Shown here: piece after piece, positions 10,933 through 23,230 of the stretch | How positions within the stretch are numbered: the first letter of the stretch is position 1 | How the letters are laid out: every line of letters begins with the position of its first letter | DNA from: Gigaspora rosea | Lineage: Eukaryota; Glomeromycota; Glomeromycetes; Diversisporales; Gigasporaceae | DNA: 64,000 bases | Assembly (NCBI GenBank): GCA_003550325.1 | Contig: QKWP01000121.1 | Coordinates: 413,864-477,863, forward strand | Direction: 5' to 3' | The notes under the pieces: generated by a model | Told to the model about the DNA's origin: nothing | The model's database searches: none | What the model saw: only the letters and a program-made list of their open reading frames with translations | Program-made: the position numbers and the translations under genes

Positions 10933-12563
10933 CAGTTAGACCTCTATAAATACAACTTCCATAAATACAATACTTTCTTAAATGTATAATTTTTTCTTGT
11001 TCATAAGATGTTATTAGTACTAAATACACATTATATATTCTGTAAATGCACTTTTTTTTTTTTTAATATTAAGGGTATAGCTCCTGCCCCAAACTTTATT
11101 AATACTTAAGCAAATTGACATATGGCGGTGCCTTTTATACATACATATTATATACAAGTATTGAGACTAGGACTTCAGGCTGTGAAACCTTTTATCCATG
11201 GCTAAAACCCACCAGAGCCTCCCATATTCCCATTTATATAGTTGACCTGGATTTATACGTCCCTTTTCAACCAACAATCAGCACCCACATGTCCACCACT
11301 TTACCCACATTTCCTAATTTATCACTTCCAATTTGGTATGTGTTGCCAGATAGGCGCTTTATGCTTCCAAGTTGGTGTACCCGAAATCTGGTTACCCAGA
11401 AAATCTCTTACTAGCATACTTCTTGGGGGTTCGTATTTCAAGCCATGCAGCTGCCTTTACTACATTGGGTAAGTATCTCAAGCCTGCATGTTGCCGCAAC
11501 CAGCCGGTTTCCTGCGACTTGAGGACCCAGGATTTAGCGTTTCGAATTTGGAAATGTGCGAACGACTGTACTTCCTGCTATGGTGGCAAGGACCTGGGCT
11601 TTCGCAAATGCTTCCAGTGCCGAATATAGTTGGATGGCATCATGAGGCTAGGGAGAACCCGATCACCACTACATGCACTTATACTAGCATATACCCGTAT
11701 TGGTGGACCCAAATCCTCTTAGCGTCCGAAGACTCCCATATGGGTATGCCCAGAGCTCCGTTGGGTCTTGACACGTACACGCCTCCATGTTTCCGCTTCT
11801 TATTGGCTGATTAGTTCTGTCTGCCCTTGCGAAGTTCACTAGACCCCAGTACCCGGTCAGTCACTCTTTGGATCCTTTTCCCCAGTTATCCCAGACTACC
11901 AATCCAGTTGGCCCGGAAGGATCAGTCTGCCAGGCTTTAGGTGCCTACGGTTTCCTTTTCCTTGGTTCATGCTTCTATAACACATGACCTTTTCCTCTGG
12001 TACGACTCCAGCGGCCAGGTTGGTGGGCCCTCTTTTGCCATAGGGGCTCTTGCCCGACCAGTTTCCCGGTCAGTCACCGCTAAGATCCTTTTTCCCGGTA
12101 CCGTTGAAAGTCCAGCTACCTCTCCACTTGGGACTTGCCAAACGGGTTTCAATTGTTTCGGTCCCTTGGTTTTAACCAAGGTTACAGGTAATTTACCCGA
12201 CCGATCGATGAACAAATGTTACCATAACACAGGCCTATTTTTCGATTTGTCTCTAGTGAGATTTGAACTCTAGACCTGCCGCTTGGGGGTGACAACCAGA
12301 AAGCTTCTCTATATCGCCACACCCTTTGTAAATGCACATTTTTTTAAATAACATTTTATATTATATTAACCTTCTAAATGCATATAGCCAATCAAATTTT
12401 AGTATTTAAAATAGGTTATACAGTTTTTTGTAGAAGTTACACAAACTTGATAATCTAATTTTTAAAGCTGCAATTTAATTGGCTCTTCCTAAATACAAAT
12501 CTCTCTAAATGCATATTGTAGCTTGTTTTTACAAGTTGTATTTATGGAGGTTTGACTATACTG
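10933..12563. mobile_element. TA-flanked TIR element interrupted by a retroposon
   Basis: Left end CAGTTAGACCTCTATAAATA; right end read inward CAGTATAGTCAAACCTCCAT then AAATACAACTT. TA lies at both junctions (10931-10932 and 12564-12565), as for Tc1/mariner-type insertion. Without the retroposon at 11052-12326 the element is only about 350 bp, so non-autonomous. Internal TAAATGCA repeats occur on both sides. Confidence 0.75.
11052..12326 (-). mobile_element. 1.27-kb retroposon with tRNA-like head and poly(A), SINE-like
   Basis: A sharply GC-richer block bounded by perfect 11-bp direct repeats TGTAAATGCAC at 11041-11051 and 12327-12337. Read on the minus strand, it starts with a tRNA-like head (about 12326 to 12250) that has a B-box GTTCAAATC held by GAG/CTC and a weaker A-box-like TGGCGATATAGAGAAGC. 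It ends in a poly(A) stretch (the T run at 11052-11064). This is the structure of a tRNA-derived SINE, but much longer than usual. Open frames inside have no recognised domain. A C-to-T decayed copy of part of it lies at 58275-59560. Youngest-looking repeat in this half of the window. Confidence 0.75.
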
Positions 12564-12639
12564 TATTACTGTTATAGATGGGTTGTTTTTGAGTAAATGC
12601 TATCTTTAATTTTCTTCTGGTTTTGCTAATATTTATTTT

Positions 12640-13765
12640 TAAAATAAAAACACAGAACTCTTTCCGTCAATCACTTGTGCAAATTTCCGAACAAAAGAAA
12701 AACAAAATTTTTTCATTAGTAAAAGACGAAGCAGCTAGTAATACTGGTTTTTATAAAGGTCAACCTTTCTTGTGTTGTCGGGGACTCCTTTATATATTCG
12801 GCACGCAAGCCAGAAGCGTCAGTTGTGCAAGATAACTGGCAGTGGGTGACCTTGGTACAAGAAATTCTGGTGGAAGTTAAAAATGAAAACTTTCGTCGAC
12901 AAAGGGATTATAGCTTGGCCAGGCGGTGAACTAAGAAAAATGAGTTTTTCATTACTCTCTTTAAGGTTTTTGGTTACAAGGACTTATTCAACCATATACC
13001 CACTATCATATTCTCGCTAGAAGTCAGTTTTGCTGGAATTTTTGACGAAAAGTGGGAAATTCAGTGTACCCCCTCCAAAAGATCGGCATTGTTGTTCCTA
13101 TCCTAATCGGGAAGAAGGCATGCAGGTAGATAAACAGGAATGGACGCGTAATGAGACGTGACGTAATGGAGTAGGCAGATCTGCAGAAATTAAATTCCAA
13201 AATGTTCTTTTAGTTTTCTTTTTTATATACATATAATACTTTGGCGAGGCACAGTATTATATAATTTTTATCGTTGATTTCAGATTTAGGTTTATTTCTA
13301 TTTCTGTTTTCTTTTGTGTTTCTTTTTTTTTCATTTTGTTAGCTTTCCATCATTAGTGATAGAATTTTTCTTCGTTTCTTTTATCTTGTAGTCATTTTAT
13401 TTTGTTTTTGTTTTTTGGTATATCGTTTAGGATTTGTAGTATTTCCCCTTTTTTGTTTCATTACCCTTTTAATTTCTTAGCTTCATCGTTCTTCTTATAT
13501 GGTTTGGTTATCCTCACCATTGACGCTAGGTGAGAGGGATTTGAAGAGAAATCCTATGTCGCTCTTTGGCGGGGCTGCCAAAATTGTCTATCTTATCAGT
13601 AAGGCAGTGCGATAGGTCGCACCAAGGTGCTCTCGAAGTATTCGGGTAATGCCGGACCTGCTATAGATAGAGTATTGATAATAAGTAATTAACATAGTTT
13701 AGTTATATTATAATCTAATATCTAATAAAGGTACCGACAAGACTGTCAAAGAGTTAAAAAAAAAA
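12640..13765 (+). mobile_element. Poly(A)-tailed retroposon-like repeat, copy 1 (family A)
   Basis: Shared with 50125-51212 (+), 62200-62960 (-) and 63560-64000 (+). Diagnostic blocks: TTCGGCACGCAAGCCAGAAG, AAGATAACTGGCAG, TTCGTCGACAAAGG, CCTCCAAAAGAT, CAGTATTATATAATTTTTAT. It is followed by a T-rich stretch, then AATAAAGGTACCGACAAGAC and TGTCAAAGAG before a poly(A). The GACA...TGTC near the tail can form a small hairpin. No recognisable protein domain; classification open. Confidence 0.65.
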
Positions 13766-15372
13766 AATATTTATTTTTGTTGTTATTTTTTTATTTTTTT
13801 CTTTTTATAGTAGTCTTTGGTTTTAATTTAGTACTATTGCTATAGTAGATGTCATATTATTTGTGTTGTCTTGAAATAGATTTTGTTGTTTTTGTATTGC
13901 TAGTATTTTTTTCTTTCTGTTATATGTATACTTGCTGGCAAAACATGGACAAATCCCAAATTCAAAAAAAACATTTGCTATTTGTAAAAAATTAAATCAA
14001 AAAAGTAGGCCTAAAATTTTGCAAATATGTTATCTATAACAATAAGAATATCTACTATTTGTTTAAACAAAGATTATTAATAAAGTTTTTGAGAAATTAA
14101 TTTGGGATGTATTTGAGATTTGGGCGCAGACAAATCCCAAACTATAGTAATTTGGGATTTTGTATGCCTAACCTTTTATAATTGTTGGTTTTAGTTTCAT
14201 ATTATCTGTTTTGGTGCTGCAATTATAATGAGTAATACATTATTTGTATTGCCTTTGAGTAGATTTTATTACTTTGATTTGCTTTTAGTATTACTAGTAT
14301 TTGCTATTTGTTATATATTTAATTTTTCTACTTTTTTCTGTAGTTGTTATTTCATATATTGTTTTTTTTTTTAAATGTTAAGGTGAGACCTTGCTTTTAT
14401 CTTTATTAAATTTAATAGAAACTTTTTACAATACTGAAAGAAATTTCATTTTTTTTAAATCTAATGCTAAGAATAAAAACTCAGACATATATCTAAGTAA
14501 ACCTAAATACTTATCTGTGGTCTAAACCTTTTCATGTATTGTTATAAGTGTGTACTACTATTATTTATATTGTATTTGAAGTGGCTATTTTGTTACAATT
14601 GAAGGTATGGTTGCCTATGATATTTTTTTGGCATTTTTTTTGATGGTGTTATAAATTAGGATAAGTTAGTTAGTAGGTTAGAGTTAGTTGGTTAGGCTAG
14701 TAAGTACCATAAACCGCTATACAAACAACTACCTATATATCAGACCCTACTCTTATTTTTACTAATTATTATTTTTTTTTACTAATTAAGTTTTTGGTGA
14801 AATATATTAGACCCGGGTTGTTTATATGGTAGTTTATGGTAATTATTTTGAATAAGTACTGTATTATTGTTATACAATGATTTAATATATTAAATGCAAC
14901 AGTTTTGATATAAAATTATATATTAAACCAAACCATTAATATTTTAATATTTGAAAAGGCTATTACAGTATTGTTATATAATTCTTATCTTATAACTAGA
15001 GGTGCAGAAGTACCAAATTTTAAAATCCTTTACAATATATAACAAAAAAAATATTTTTTTAAATAAAAATTAATTTTTTTTTATAAATAAATAATAAAGT
15101 TTGAGATAATACAAGAATATAGTTTATAATAAAATTTTGCAAAAAAAATTTTTTTTTGTTAAAGCTCAAATAATTGGTTATAAACAAAATTTTAAGATAT
15201 TAGTATTATAGATAATAAATACTTAATGGTATAAATTAGAAATCTCCTTAATTTAAATAATTTAATATATTATTTTATAATAAATTTTAATAATTTAAAA
15301 AAAAATTAATAATTTAATTTTATTAAATTTATTAATTAAACTAGATTGTATGTTCTTGTATTACTGCTATAA

Positions 15373-15411
<39 letters not shown>

Positions 15412-15640
15412 TATAAAGTACATTATACTATATATATATTATATATATATATTAGTATATACAATATACAAAAATTAAATAATCATAACTGATTATGTAG
15501 TATTATGTATTCAGATCTTTTTAAATACGTCGCCAAGGGGCTAACCCGAAAAGAGCATTTAAAAGTAATATATAAGAGTAGTAATTGGTGAGGCGTACCC
15601 ACAGAGAGTGCATTTTATATAAATATTAGTGTCTATTTAA
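13766..15640. other. AT-rich spacer, one possible small TIR element and a (TA)n tract
   Basis: No gene seen. 13947-14165 starts GGACAAATCCCAAATT and ends AATTTGGGATTTTGT, so it may be a 215-bp TIR element. 15374-15412 is a (TA)n microsatellite. The rest is T-rich sequence. Confidence 0.4.
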
Positions 15641-15644
15641 AACG

Positions 15645-15848
15645 GTGGATATCGATATACTTTTTGTCCGGTACTGTAGTACCGAGCGCACTAAAGACCC
15701 GGGTAATACAAAATATCTAGCCAAAAACTTGCAAAAAAAACCGGGCAATTATACCGAAACAGATTTAAAGCAGGAAGAAAAAAATTTCAAGCACATATAT
15801 AGTAGAGACCCGCGTTTTGCAACAGGGCATTTTACACGGGGATATTGA
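15645..15848 (+). CDS. Hypothetical short open frame, 67 codons
   Basis: Unrecognised. The frame is charged (Lys/Asp/Glu/Arg), lies in a locally GC-richer island (15510-15880) and ends RFATGHFTRGY. No signal peptide, domain or splice site is evident, and there is no neighbour that suggests a role. It may be an accident of a decayed repeat. Confidence 0.2.
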   Translation: MDIDILFVRYCSTERTKDPGNTKYLAKNLQKKPGNYTETDLKQEEKNFKHIYSRDPRFATGHFTRGY

Positions 15849-15918
15849 AAAAAGAATATTTTCGTCAATGCGCCCTATGGTAATAATCAGTATTAAAAAA
15901 AAAACTAACCAGAATTCT

Positions 15919-15925
15919 TAATAAT

Positions 15926-15994
<69 letters not shown>

Positions 15995-16022
15995 ATTAAT
16001 AACAACAATAATAATAATAATC
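15919..16022. repeat. (AAT)n microsatellite
   Basis: About 100 bp of AAT repeats with a few interruptions. Confidence 0.95.
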
Positions 16023-16241
16023 ATAATAAGTCTAACAGAAAACGGATTAATCATAAAGTCAGATTAGATTTGGTCAATAGTTTGTATACCTAAAATATAA
16101 TTTAAAATTATATTTATTTTTAGAATTGACGGTTTGGATTTATTTTTAGATATACGTATGTACGTACTGATTACCAAGATCTGATATTTAACATACGATG
16201 AGCGATTTTTTTTTTATTTAACTGATAAAGTTCTAGAAATT

Positions 16242-16755
16242 CTAGAATAAAATACTCATTCCCATCTTACTGCTGTTCTGGTTGGAATTATCAATTTCAT
16301 CTCCGTCAAAATCACGTGATAATTCGATCATCGCGTAAAATTGTCTGGGTAAGCCACTACAAGCCATAGTAGCCATAGTAGCCATGGTAGTCATAATACA
16401 GCAAGAAGTATTGTATTGACATCTTTCTGTCAATAAAAAATTGTTCGGCCGAATTGAAATGTAAATATTTAAAATTTGTTCACTGAAATGCAAAATAAAC
16501 ATTTATCAATGACGTTTTCGCGAGAATTATAATCACTTGCTTACATTTGTAAAATAGTCAATAGCGATAATATAATGAATCTTTTTTACCATAATAGCTC
16601 GGATGATCTGAAGGAAATTGTAACCATTGATTGACTTGACCAAACATGCTAAACTTATTATGCCCTTTCAATGACTTAGCGAAACATTCTTTGCAGTTTT
16701 TTTTATCATTACATAATCGAAAAAAAATTTTTCGACAAATTTGACATAATGATAT
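16242..16755 (-). CDS. Possible two-exon gene or relic with a Cys-rich motif
   Basis: On the minus strand the frame 16755-16558 reads a cysteine cluster C-x2-C-x7-C-x5-C-x2-C (LCQICRKIFFRLCNDKKNC then KECFAKSLKGHNKFS), followed by VNQWLQFPSDHPSYYGKKDS. It looks like a treble-clef or zinc-ribbon site. It ends in a stop just before a GTAAGC donor-like site. Another open frame, 16502-16242 (86 codons), contains a short MATMATMA repeat and ends DEIDNSNQNSSKMGMSILF. Joining the two as exons is a guess. No family recognised; no clear upstream start was found. Confidence 0.3.
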
Positions 16756-18664
16756 TTATGGTCTTGATTGTTTACAAGCCACATGCGAGAAAAAAAATTA
16801 TATAATTCAGCCTTGAAAGTTTTTTTTATCAACTTTCAAGTTATTGTTATTTCATCACATTTTTGTCCAACTCTGTTGACAGTCATTACCCTTTTCTAAC
16901 TTTGGATCAATGTTTTTTTCGCTCAATATTCCAAGAAAAATAAAGCAAATTATAAAGAAAAGATATGCACTTTTTTTTTAATACTTATAAGCTTTCTCTA
17001 ATGAATTTATATGACATAAGCTTAACCTTAAAACTTTAATATATGACACAAAGTTATCAGCCAAAAAAAATTGCTATATGCATTAATATAAGTAAATGAG
17101 TTTAAATTATAACCGTTCCTCGAAACCGTCAATTTTATATATAGTATTTACAAAAAAAAAAAACATTCTAAATACTTTATTTTTTTTATTTTTTTTTCTC
17201 CTGTACCTTATGCCTTAATTACAAAAATAATGTTTAATTTAGATTTGGTTCGAAAATTTATTTGCAAACTTGCATCTAATGTGACAGTTAGTTTATTAGA
17301 AAAAAATTTTTTGGTTTTTTTTTTTTTTGTGACTTGATTTTCATCATTAGAGTCAATTGAGTCACACCGCACAATCTCGCGCTTAATTGAACTATTTTTT
17401 TACGCACATTTGTGTCTTTTTTTGATATATAATATTTGGGTAATTCATTATTTTTAGAGATTGTTTTGTAAGCGGAGAGAATCACTTTAATCATTAAGAA
17501 AAAAAAAAAAAGTCACGGGGTACATCTCTTTCCGTGGCGCAGCATGCATTTATTTATAGTACGGCTATTTTTATCTTTGGCAGTCGATTAAATTTCATAC
17601 TGTATTACTTCCCTTCTTAGTAAAAAAAATTCGATTGTCGTACGACACGTTTATTTGAACTTAATTCGAAAGTTCTAAAATGTGGAATGAGGTAATAGAA
17701 AAATAACATACATAACAGATAATAAAATTTTATAATAAAAAAAAAATAAATAAATATATATATATATCTGATATATAATAACTATATAATATATAATAAA
17801 AAAAGATAATAAATACACGTGTTTTTTGTACGTATGTGGCTTTGTTATACATGCAGTACTATACATGCAGTACCTGTACATGTAGTAAATATTATTAATG
17901 GAAAGTAATTTCCATATGATATAGAATGCCTTTACTAAATAAGAAAAAATTCTATAAAAAATTGATGAAATGCGTACTTATAAGGAAATTCATTCAGTAT
18001 AATCTATTTAGTGCCAAGATCGCCTTCGCGCAGTTTCGAATGACACGCGCGATCGAAGAGTCTCAATCATATCCTCGATCAAATTCGCTATTCAAGTAAT
18101 ATAACATATCAAAAGATTGACGTTATTTGATGCTGTTATTTGATGTTTAGTTTTCAAAAATTTCAAACCATTTAAGAAAGTAAAAGAAGCAAATCTTTTT
18201 TCTTTAAACATGCATATGCATCTCGTTTGGTTTCGGCATATTGTCTAGTAATAGTCTTCTAGTTCTAACGAACGAAAAGAACGAAAAGATAAAATTTTCA
18301 TAATCGTAATAATCGTAATAATCGTAAGTGATTTATTATACGTAGTATTAAGTGTATTAAGTAGTATTATTATAATTTTTACAATTTAATAGATTTATTT
18401 GATATATTTGATATATTTGATATATTTGACAAAATATAAAGTCTCATTTAATTTTTAATTAATTTTTAATTAATTTTTAATTAATTTTTAATGAAACCAA
18501 CATTAGTGTACACGTCAGTTCATGGAATTGTCTTTCATAATTTTAAAGATGGAATGTTGTTATATTATTAAAAACTTCTTGCGTTTTCTTTCCACGTCAG
18601 TCATGACATGGATAGAAATTAATCGTCATTTGTCTTTTTGACTACTTCAAACATGTCATTTGAA
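16756..18664. other. AT-rich intergenic upstream of the Argonaute gene
   Basis: No gene I can support. A 68-codon Lys-rich frame at 17494-17288 (-) and another at 17881-17675 (-) are probably chance. TGATATATT and TTAATTTTTAA tandem tracts lie at 18398-18495. Imperfect TAATCG triplet-type repeats lie at 18300-18325. Confidence 0.4.
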
Positions 18665-18670
18665 AGTTAA

Positions 18671-18678
18671 TATAAAAA
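18671..18678 (+). promoter_or_regulatory. Candidate TATA box of the Argonaute gene
   Basis: TATAAAAA lies 87 bp upstream of the ATG at 18765, in a pyrimidine-rich leader. Position and sequence fit a core promoter; no other evidence. Confidence 0.4.
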
Positions 18679-18764
18679 GACTATTTTTTTACTTTTATTA
18701 TATTCAAATTTCTTATTACATATCTTTTATCAAACAATTCAAACCTTGATATCGCTTTTTTTCA

Positions 18765-21103
18765 ATGTCTTCATCTTCAACTCTCGCAAAACGTCCTTCT
18801 AGTCCAACTGATAAAGACGACGTAAAGAAGAAGAAAAATATTGATGCCCAATATGCACTAGAATTAAAATTATCTGAGCATTCTGAACGTCCAAGTATTG
18901 GTATTGCTGGAAGAAAAGTTAGTGTTAAAACTAACTATTTAAGAGTTCTTACTGTAAGTAATCATTTTATTAATTTAAAATTAGTAAATTACATTATTTT
19001 TATAAAAATTAATTTCTTGATTTTTATCATAAAAAAAAAAAAAGCTTCCCACCGGCTCCCTCCTTCATTATAGCTTTGTCGTTGTACCTGATGCAAAGCC
19101 CCCTTTAAAGACAAAGATTTTTTCTCAATTGGCTTCTCAAGGAAATTTTGGAAACACGTGTCCCGTATTTGATGGAAATAGCGCTATCTATACGTGTACT
19201 CCATTACCAATTGGTGATGAAAACGATACTTCAAACTTTCAGGTGTGAATAAATTTCAGCTTTGGCTTTTATAAGATATTATATAAGATACTATATATAT
19301 ATATATATACATATATTTTTTTTATATATTTTATATATTTTTTATATATATTATATATATTATATATATATAGATTTCATTACCGGCTGAAGGTCGAATG
19401 AAAGAAAAGAAATTCCTCGTAACGATTCGTAAGGTAGAAAATATAGAAATGGAACAACTCATGGGATATCTTAAAGAAAAATGTATAATGACAAGTCAAA
19501 TCCCAACTTGTATTACGATTCTTAATACTGTGTTGAATTATGGTCCAAGAAATAATTATGCTGTCGTGAAGCAAGGAATTTTTCCTGAAGATCCTAATAA
19601 AAAACCCATTATTTTGACTGGCGGTATCGAATTAAAGGTCGGTTTTTGTCAAACTATGAGACCAGGATGGGGTATGTAAAAAAAAAAATTTTTTTTTTTT
19701 AATTATCTATAATGTCTATAATGGTTCATTTTTATGAATTTTTTTTTTTTTTTTTACGTTATTATTAGATAACATGTTGGTGAATGTCGACATCTGTGCT
19801 GCCCTTTTTTACCCGGCTGTATCATTGATCGAATTTTGCAGACAAATTTTGAATAAGAATAGTGTTAACGACCTCAGAAGAGGAATTAATGATTATGAAT
19901 TGCGCGAACTTGAACGTGTAAGTTATGGTTTATTTTCATTTGAGTACTTTTCCAATTTTTTATATTTTACAATTTATTTATTTATTTTTTTTTTTTTTTC
20001 ACAGGCTCTCAAAGGCATCAAAATTCGAGTTACACATCGTGGTGATCGTAGATTAGTAATTAAGGTGGAGCGACTCTCTTCTAAAGTTGCGGATGATCTT
20101 TATTTTAATAATGAAAAAGAAGGTCGAGATATGTCCGTCTCAGAATACTTTGAAAAAGCTTATAACCGTAGACTTGAATTCAAATCTCTTCCTTGTATCA
20201 TGGATAAAAAGAAGAATTATATTCCTTTTGAAGTATGCGAAATATTAAATAGTAAGTTTTATATTATTATTATTATTATTTATTGTAACAAAAATTAACA
20301 AAGTTCTTTCATTATCTTAGGTCAACGTTATGAAAAAGCTCTCAGCGATAAGGCCAAAGCTGACATGATAAGAAAGACTGCTATGCCCCCTCAAGATCGA
20401 TTCCAACGAATAGAAGAAGGTATTCATCATATCTTTAATCATAAAGATGATGAAAATCTTCGAGATTTTGGCATAGAAATAGATCAAAAAATGATGGTCA
20501 TTGAAGGTATTATCAACTAGTAATTCTATTTATTGTTAATAATGTTAATAATGTTAATAATGTTAATAATGTTAATAATTCTGTTTACTATTTAATTATT
20601 ATTAATTATTATTAATTATTATTAATTATTGGATTTTTTAGGAAGAGTTCTAGAAACTCCAAAAGTGAAGTACGCAAGAGATGAACTCGTACCTCAAAAC
20701 GGTCGATGGAACCTTATAAACAAAATTTTTGTTAGAGTAAGCTTTATAATTTTGATACGTGTTTATTAATTTTATATATTAAATTAAATCATTTATACAT
20801 TAATAGACTAGGACTTTAGTCAACTGGTCAATTCTTGTATTGGATCAACGTGCCAACAATCAAGTTAAAGGTTTCGCTAGAGAATTTAAAGCTACTCTAA
20901 TTGAAAGAGGAATGGTATGTCAAAAATATTAATAGTTTTAAATTGTGTTCATTTTTTTAAATTTTATGTAATTAACTTTTTTTTTTTTTTTTTATATTAT
21001 AGGATGTGCAAACTGATCCTGCAATTGAGTATGGAAATATGCATGGAGACTTTAGAAAAGTAATTATATTTTTCATGATAATGAATAAAATTATTATATT
21101 AAA

Positions 21104-21140
<37 letters not shown>

Positions 21141-22688
21141 TGCTCTTTCTTTATATAGGAAATGGGAATGGCGTACGCAAAGGCCAGACTTGATAGAAAT
21201 CAACAAGTACAAATCATTATCATAATAATTCCAAAGAAATCTAGCGATATTTACGGAAAAATTAAACGAATTTCCGATACTGAACTTGGTATTCCGACAC
21301 AATGCATCCTTTCCGAGAGATTGAGGAAACCTAATAATAAATCTTGCTGGAATAACATTGCTTTAAAAGTAAATGCTAAATTGGGTGGTCGCAACTCAAC
21401 GCTTGTCGAAGGTCAATTAGATTATGTAACTAATGTAAAAATCCCTGTAAGTAAATTTAAACTGTTATTTAAAATTTATTTATTATATTATTTAAAAAAT
21501 TTTTTTTTCATACTTTTATAAATAAAGACAATGATCATGGGTGCCGATATTTCACATCCAGGACCTAGTCAAACAATACAACCAAGCATTGCTGCTGTTT
21601 GTGCTTCAATAGACGTTAATGGTACAACATATTGCGGTCAAGTTAGTGTTAACGAAGAAAGAAGAAACGAAACAATCGAAAAGTTAGAAGAAATGGCCAC
21701 AGAATTACTTCAAATATTCAATAACAAGAATGGTTGTCTACCTCATAGAATGATCTTCTATCGTGATGGTGTTAGTGAAGGTCAATTTTCTGGTGTCGTC
21801 AAAAAAGAAGTTATTGCTCTAAAAAAAGCATTCGAAAAATTATATGAACAAGGAAAGACACCTCAGTTAACGTTTATCGTTGCTCAAAAGAAACATCATA
21901 CTAGGTATAAAATTTACCTGAAATTATTATTAATTTTTTTTTTAATAATATCTATATATTAATTTTATTTTTTAATTTTATTTTTTAATTTTATTTTTTA
22001 ATTTTATTTTTTAATACTAACTACTACTAGGTCTTTTATTAATTCATTTAATATTCTAGGAAATTGTTCAAAAAAATCACTTCGACTTTTGTACGATGGA
22101 AAGAAATTCATTATAGGTTTTAGGTTTTTATGCATAAATACTAATTCTAATTTTTTTTTTTTTTTTTTACATGATATGGTTAGTTTTACAATCTCATTCT
22201 GGAATTCAAGGTACAACTAGACCGACTCATTATCACGTTTTATTTGACGAAAATAATTTTAAATCCGATGAAATCCAAGAAATCACTTACAAGCTTTGCT
22301 ATCTTTATGCGAAGTAATATATTTCAATTTATTATATATATATATATAATTTTTTTTTTTTTTGCTTAATTGGTTTTTAAATTTTTTGTTTTTTTTTTAA
22401 AGGTCTACATCAGCGATATCGATAGTACCACCAATCGCTTATGCACATATATTAGCAGCACGCGTTAGAATGTATCCGCAAGTAATGGATACAAATATTG
22501 TTTCGGGTTTCCAAGGTCGTGGATCATATGGTCGTAATAATTCTAGACGAAGAAACGATACAACAGAAGATTGTGGTGATTCCGATCAGAAAACTGCTGA
22601 TTCTGGTCATAGTGATGAAAGTTCGAATGGTGGTTTATCACTTCCTGAGGTTCAAGCTGTGTTAAAAAGTGCAATGTATTTTGTATGA
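18765..22688 (+). CDS. Argonaute protein (N-PAZ-MID-PIWI), about 14 exons, one doubtful exon
   Basis: Small-RNA-guided silencing protein of about 885 aa. Exons from splice sites and frame: 18765-18953, 19045-19242, 19374-19671, 19769-19917, 20005-20251, 20321-20506, 20642-20736, 20807-20914, 21003-21059, 21159-21446, 21528-21904, about 22031-22090, 22184-22313, 22403-22688. N-terminal part: [18 protein letters not shown]. Linker 1: [22 protein letters not shown]: about exons 5-6 ([17 protein letters not shown]). The PIWI slicer residues are visible: Asp in [11 protein letters not shown], Glu in [11 protein letters not shown], Asp in [12 protein letters not shown], His in [16 protein letters not shown]. 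The C-terminus MYFV is typical of the family. Exon 12 is a problem. The reading that matches the family (GNCS...NHFDF, donor GTACGA) is one base out of frame within an A7 run near 22070-22076 and lacks about a dozen residues. An in-frame alternative with donor GTTTTA replaces the conserved HPFEFDF-like stretch by unrelated residues. So the gene is either damaged, unusually spliced or carries a sequencing indel. AATAAA occurs at 22932. Confidence 0.85.
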
Positions 22689-23230
22689 TTGATATTTTTT
22701 AGTAGTTTTTAGGTTTTTAGTAGTGTTGTTTATGAAAATGGCTTTTTTTTTTTTTTTTTTGAAGGGTTACTTTTTTTCATATAAAAATGAATGCTGAACT
22801 TTTTTCTTTGTATGATTAGCATCTATCAATTTTGGTATTTCTAAGAATGTATATCATTCTTTTTTTTACTTGTAAAATTCATTGTTTCATTATTAAGCTG
22901 ATTAAGAAAAAAAATATATAATGGCATTTTAAATAAATACGTACGTATAAGTCTTTGAAAAATTGAAATATCAAATTATATATATTGTTAGCGAATATTT
23001 ACTTATAAAAACTTTTGAAAATTAGTATAAATTATCATTAACATTAACAGTTCTAAACGTAAAGTCATAACATAATTTTATAATTGTAATATGGTTACAA
23101 TAAATTATATATATGATATATAAGGTTATAAACTAATGATGATCTTTATTTTTGCATATAAAGGATAAAAGTTGTGGATCGTTATACGTACGTATATACG
23201 ATACGTATACCTCTTTAATTTGATAAAATC
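22689..23230. other. Intergenic, 3' region of Argonaute and promoter of the next gene
   Basis: T-run-rich sequence with a possible polyadenylation signal at 22932-22937 and a repeated CGTACGTATA-type motif at 23182-23205 just before the next ATG. No gene seen. Confidence 0.45.

Noticed and set aside
11115-12273. Several overlapping open frames of 70-110 codons in the GC-rich block
   Set aside because: They overlap each other in different frames on both strands; the block has the ends of a non-coding retroposon and its higher GC alone explains the open frames.
12245-12326. A functional tRNA gene on the minus strand
   Set aside because: Only the B-box region and T-stem are convincing; acceptor, D and anticodon arms do not pair well and it is the head of a retroposon.
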